A stretch of DNA of 13,389 nt from Pseudomonadaceae bacterium UBA836. GTDB taxonomy: Bacteria; Pseudomonadota; Gammaproteobacteria; Pseudomonadales; Pseudomonadaceae. The translations under genes were made by a program, and so were the position numbers. Below, piece by piece: positions 10,708 to 13,389 of this stretch. The DNA lies in NCBI GenBank assembly GCA_002296055.1, contig DBHE01000216.1:1-13389 (forward strand). The letters run 5' to 3'. The first letter of the stretch is position 1. The number at the start of each line of letters is the position of its first letter. The notes under the pieces are model-generated. The model worked only from the letters and a program-made list of their open reading frames with translations, searched no databases and had not been told where the DNA came from.

Positions 10708-13329
10708 TCAACGCTTGGCTTTCTTACTGCGGCTGTCATCCACCGACCACTTCTTGCCATCGTGGAATGCACGCCAGCCAGTCGGCTTACCTTCAATTTC
10801 CGTCTGTACGTACTGCTCCTTGGTCTTGCGACTATAGCGCACTACGGTCGGGTTACCATCCGGGTCAGCGACTGGTGCATCCAGCAAGAAGTGGTACTTG
10901 GGATCAATTTCGCTCTTGTGCGGCAGCAGCTCTTTGACCAGCGGCGCGCGGGTTTCCCGGTTTTTCGGGAACTGGCTTGCCGCCAGGAACAACCCAGAAG
11001 CCCCGTCACGCAAGACGTAGACATCGTCCACTTTCTCGCACTTGAGTTCAGGCATGGGCACCGGGTCAGCCTTGGGCGGCGCTGCCTCGCCATTGCGCAG
11101 CAGCTTGCGGGTGTTCTTACACTCGCTGTTGGTGCAGCCGAAGTACTTGCCGAAACGGCCCGTCTTCAGTTGCATTTCACTGCCGCACTTGTCGCACTCC
11201 AGCGTCGGGCCATCGTAGCCCTTAATCTTGAACTGCCCCTCTTCAATCTCGAAGCCGGAACAGTCCGGGTTATTACCGCATACATGCAGCTTGCGACGCT
11301 CATCAATCAGGTAGCTGTCCATCGCCGTGCCGCACAGACCGCAGCGACGTTTGCCACGCAGCACGCGTGACTCGCCCTCGTCATCATCGGCAGCCACTTC
11401 GTTGCCGGGCACCAGGTTGATGGTGGCCTTGCAACGCTCTTTGGGCGGCAGTGCATATCCAGAGCAGCCGAGGAACACGCCGGTAGACGCCGTACGAATC
11501 ATCATCGGCCGGCCACATTCATGGCAGGCAATATCGGTCAACGTGGGCTGATTGGCGCGCATGCCCTTGTCATCACCCGACGCAGAGGCGGCGCTGAGCT
11601 TGGCACTGAAATCGCTGTAGAAGTCATTCAGCACCTTCTTCCAGATCACCTCGCCTTGCGCAACGTCATCCAGCGACTCTTCCATATTGGCGGTGAAGCC
11701 ATAGTCCATCAGGTTCGGGAAGCTCTCATTGAGACGCTCAGTCACGATGTCGCCCATCTTCTCGGCGTAGAAGCGGCGGTTGTTGAGCGTGACGTAACCA
11801 CGATCCTGAATGGTGGAAATGATCGAGGCATAGGTCGAAGGACGGCCGATACCGCGCTTCTCCAGCTCTTTTACCAGGCTTGCCTCGGCGTAACGCGCCG
11901 GCGGCTTGGTAAAGTGCTGTTTGGGGTCCAGGGCCTGCAACGCCATGACGTCATCAACCTGAATCTCAGGCAGCACCTCGTCCTCCCCGCCCTTACCCTG
12001 CTGCGGCATCACGCGGGTGTAACCATCAAACTTGAGGATGCGGCCCTTGGCACGCAGCTCAAAGTCACCGGCAGCCACCTGAATGTTGGTGGACAGGTAC
12101 TTGGCCGGCGTCATCTGACAGGCCACAAACTGACGCCAGATCAGCTCGTACAGACGCTCGGCATCGCGCTCCATGCCCTTCAGATCAGTCTGCTTGAGCT
12201 TCACATCGGAGGGGCGAATAGCTTCGTGAGCCTCTTGCGCGCCTTCCTTGCTGCTGTACAGGTTGGGCTTTTCCGGCAGATAAGGCGCGCCGAAGTTGCT
12301 TTCGATATAGCTGCGCGCCATAGCAATCGCGTCCGCCGACAGGTTGGTCGAATCGGTACGCATATAGGTGATGTAACCCGCTTCATACAGACGCTGGGCC
12401 ATCATCATGGTTTTCTTCACGCTGAAGCCCAGGCGCGTACTCGCGGCCTGCTGCAGCGTGGAGGTAATAAAAGGCGCATTGGGGCGCGAGCTGGTCGGCT
12501 TGTCTTCGCGCTTGGCAACCTTGTAGGCCGCTTCTTTCAGCAGCGCCAGCGCGGCATCAGCCTCGGCCTTGTTGCCTGGGCGGAAGGTCTCGCCGTTCTG
12601 CTTGACCACCTGAAAGCGCACACTCTCAGCTTTGGGCGTATTCAGCTTGGCGTGAACTTCCCAGAACTCTTCGGGCACGAACGCACGAATTTCGCGTTCG
12701 CGATCGACAATCAGCTTTACAGCCACAGACTGCACCCGGCCGGCAGACAGACCACGAGCGATCTTCTGCCATAGCAGCGGCGACACCATGTAGCCAACCA
12801 CGCGATCGAGAAAACGGCGCGCCTGCTGCGCGTTGACCCGATTCATATCCAGATCGCCAGGCTCGGCAAAGGCTTCTTGAATCGCCTTTTTGGTAATTTC
12901 GTTGAACACCACGCGCTTGTAGCGGGAATCATCACCGCCAATACTCTCGCGCAGGTGCCAGGCAATGGCTTCCCCTTCGCGGTCCAAGTCCGTCGCGAGA
13001 TAGACGGTGTCGGCGTCCTTGGCCAGGCGGCGCAACTCGTCCACCACCTTTTCTTTGCCGGGCAGGATCTCGTAATGGGCTTTCCAGTCGTTTTCTGGAT
13101 CGACGCCCATGCGTTTGACCAACTGGGCACGCGCCTTCTGCTGCTTCTCTTGCTCGCTGGCAGCAGCCTTACGCCCGCCCTTGGGTTTGCTTTCGGTCTT
13201 GCCGCTGCCGCTGGTGGGCAGGTCGCGAATATGGCCGATACTCGACTTCACCACAAACTCGTTGCCGAGGTACTTGTTGATTGTCTTGGCCTTGGCTGGC
13301 GACTCCACAATGACCAGTGCTTTTCCCAT
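10708..13329 (-). CDS. topA: DNA topoisomerase I (type IA, omega protein)
   Basis: Topoisomerase I relaxes negative supercoils by cutting and passing single strands, balancing gyrase. The 873 residues match the Pseudomonas length. The Toprim domain has E9 ([12 protein letters not shown]) and the metal-binding D114/D116/E118 (TDLDREGE). The active-site tyrosine is Y322 with R324 in [13 protein letters not shown]. Three four-cysteine zinc motifs follow: C602/C605/C622/C633, C663/C666/C684/C690 and C712/C715/C732/C737. A further C-terminal repeat without a full cysteine set (about 761-860) and a basic tail complete the protein. A lysine-rich insert (about 40-75) follows the first Toprim strand, as in other pseudomonads. 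The start is the canonical [11 protein letters not shown]; the nearest AGGA is 12 bases upstream, a weak site. I see no convincing promoter in the 60 bases to the window edge. Confidence 0.98.
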   Translation of the reverse strand: MGKALVIVESPAKAKTINKYLGNEFVVKSSIGHIRDLPTSGSGKTESKPKGGRKAAASEQEKQQKARAQLVKRMGVDPENDWKAHYEILPGKEKVVDELRRLAKDADTVYLATDLDREGEAIAWHLRESIGGDDSRYKRVVFNEITKKAIQEAFAEPGDLDMNRVNAQQARRFLDRVVGYMVSPLLWQKIARGLSAGRVQSVAVKLIVDREREIRAFVPEEFWEVHAKLNTPKAESVRFQVVKQNGETFRPGNKAEADAALALLKEAAYKVAKREDKPTSSRPNAPFITSTLQQAASTRLGFSVKKTMMMAQRLYEAGYITYMRTDSTNLSADAIAMARSYIESNFGAPYLPEKPNLYSSKEGAQEAHEAIRPSDVKLKQTDLKGMERDAERLYELIWRQFVACQMTPAKYLSTNIQVAAGDFELRAKGRILKFDGYTRVMPQQGKGGEDEVLPEIQVDDVMALQALDPKQHFTKPPARYAEASLVKELEKRGIGRPSTYASIISTIQDRGYVTLNNRRFYAEKMGDIVTERLNESFPNLMDYGFTANMEESLDDVAQGEVIWKKVLNDFYSDFSAKLSAASASGDDKGMRANQPTLTDIACHECGRPMMIRTASTGVFLGCSGYALPPKERCKATINLVPGNEVAADDDEGESRVLRGKRRCGLCGTAMDSYLIDERRKLHVCGNNPDCSGFEIEEGQFKIKGYDGPTLECDKCGSEMQLKTGRFGKYFGCTNSECKNTRKLLRNGEAAPPKADPVPMPELKCEKVDDVYVLRDGASGLFLAASQFPKNRETRAPLVKELLPHKSEIDPKYHFLLDAPVADPDGNPTVVRYSRKTKEQYVQTEIEGKPTGWRAFHDGKKWSVDDSRSKKAKR

Positions 13330-13389
13330 GGATACTTGTTTTCCTGACCCGAACTGAACTCGAAGCTGACACTCAACCCCTTCTGGCAG

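Noticed and set aside
10345..11370. 341-codon plus-strand open frame opposite the DUF6586 gene and the end of topA
   Set aside because: It overlaps two well-supported genes on the other strand, spans their junction and resembles no protein family.
11521..12774. 417-codon open frame on the plus strand opposite topA
   Set aside because: It lies wholly antisense to topA, has low-complexity His/Arg/Gly/Leu-rich composition typical of shadow frames in GC-rich genes, and has no recognisable domain.
13330..13389. Possible topA promoter at the right edge
   Set aside because: A TTGAGT-like sequence is present on the minus strand, but no acceptable -10 lies 16-18 bases downstream; the promoter is probably outside the window.

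Overview
The window is ordinary chromosomal DNA from a gammaproteobacterium of the family Pseudomonadaceae. This rests on gene order (gap-mfd-csiV-mtiP-nagZ-psrA-lexA-sulA-two small conserved genes-topA, the arrangement I recall around PA3001-PA3011 of Pseudomonas aeruginosa), on near-identical PsrA and LexA N-terminal halves, and on the high GC content. The genus cannot be fixed from the sequence; some differences from P. aeruginosa (a YnaI-type channel and a YkuD-family gene in the nagZ operon) would suit a related lineage such as Halopseudomonas, but that is a guess. Coding density is high, with no stretch over 300 bases lacking a gene, and I see no mobile element, CRISPR array, tRNA or rRNA.

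Layout. Bases 1-59 hold the first codons of a leftward gene, probably glyceraldehyde-3-phosphate dehydrogenase. A divergent promoter region (60-242) separates it from the rightward pair mfd-csiV, whose stop and start codons overlap. A leftward gene set fills 8495 to 4312: psrA, a signal-peptide-less YkuD-family enzyme, nagZ, a YnaI-type mechanosensitive channel and mtiP. The last three are joined by 4-base overlaps. mtiP converges on csiV across a GC-rich hairpin.

The 237-bp psrA-lexA intergenic region (8496-8732) is the regulatory centre. It holds a promoter for psrA with two overlapping PsrA-type palindromes across its -10 and start site, a promoter for lexA with two tandem LexA boxes, and a G-quadruplex-capable repeat between them. 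Rightward lexA-sulA ends at a strong bidirectional terminator (9842-9871). Leftward topA, a DUF6586 gene and a short acidic-tailed protein gene converge on the same terminator.

Function. Mfd, LexA, SulA and TopA cover transcription-coupled repair, the SOS response, division arrest and DNA topology. CsiV, NagZ, the YkuD enzyme and the channel concern peptidoglycan synthesis, recycling and osmotic protection. MtiP salvages methylthioinosine, and PsrA responds to long-chain fatty acids. The most interesting points are the probable cytoplasmic L,D-carboxypeptidase (ElsL-like) beside nagZ, the channel translationally coupled to nagZ, the PsrA/LexA double-operator region with its G4 motif, and several start-codon corrections. 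I find no evidence for an entirely new system.
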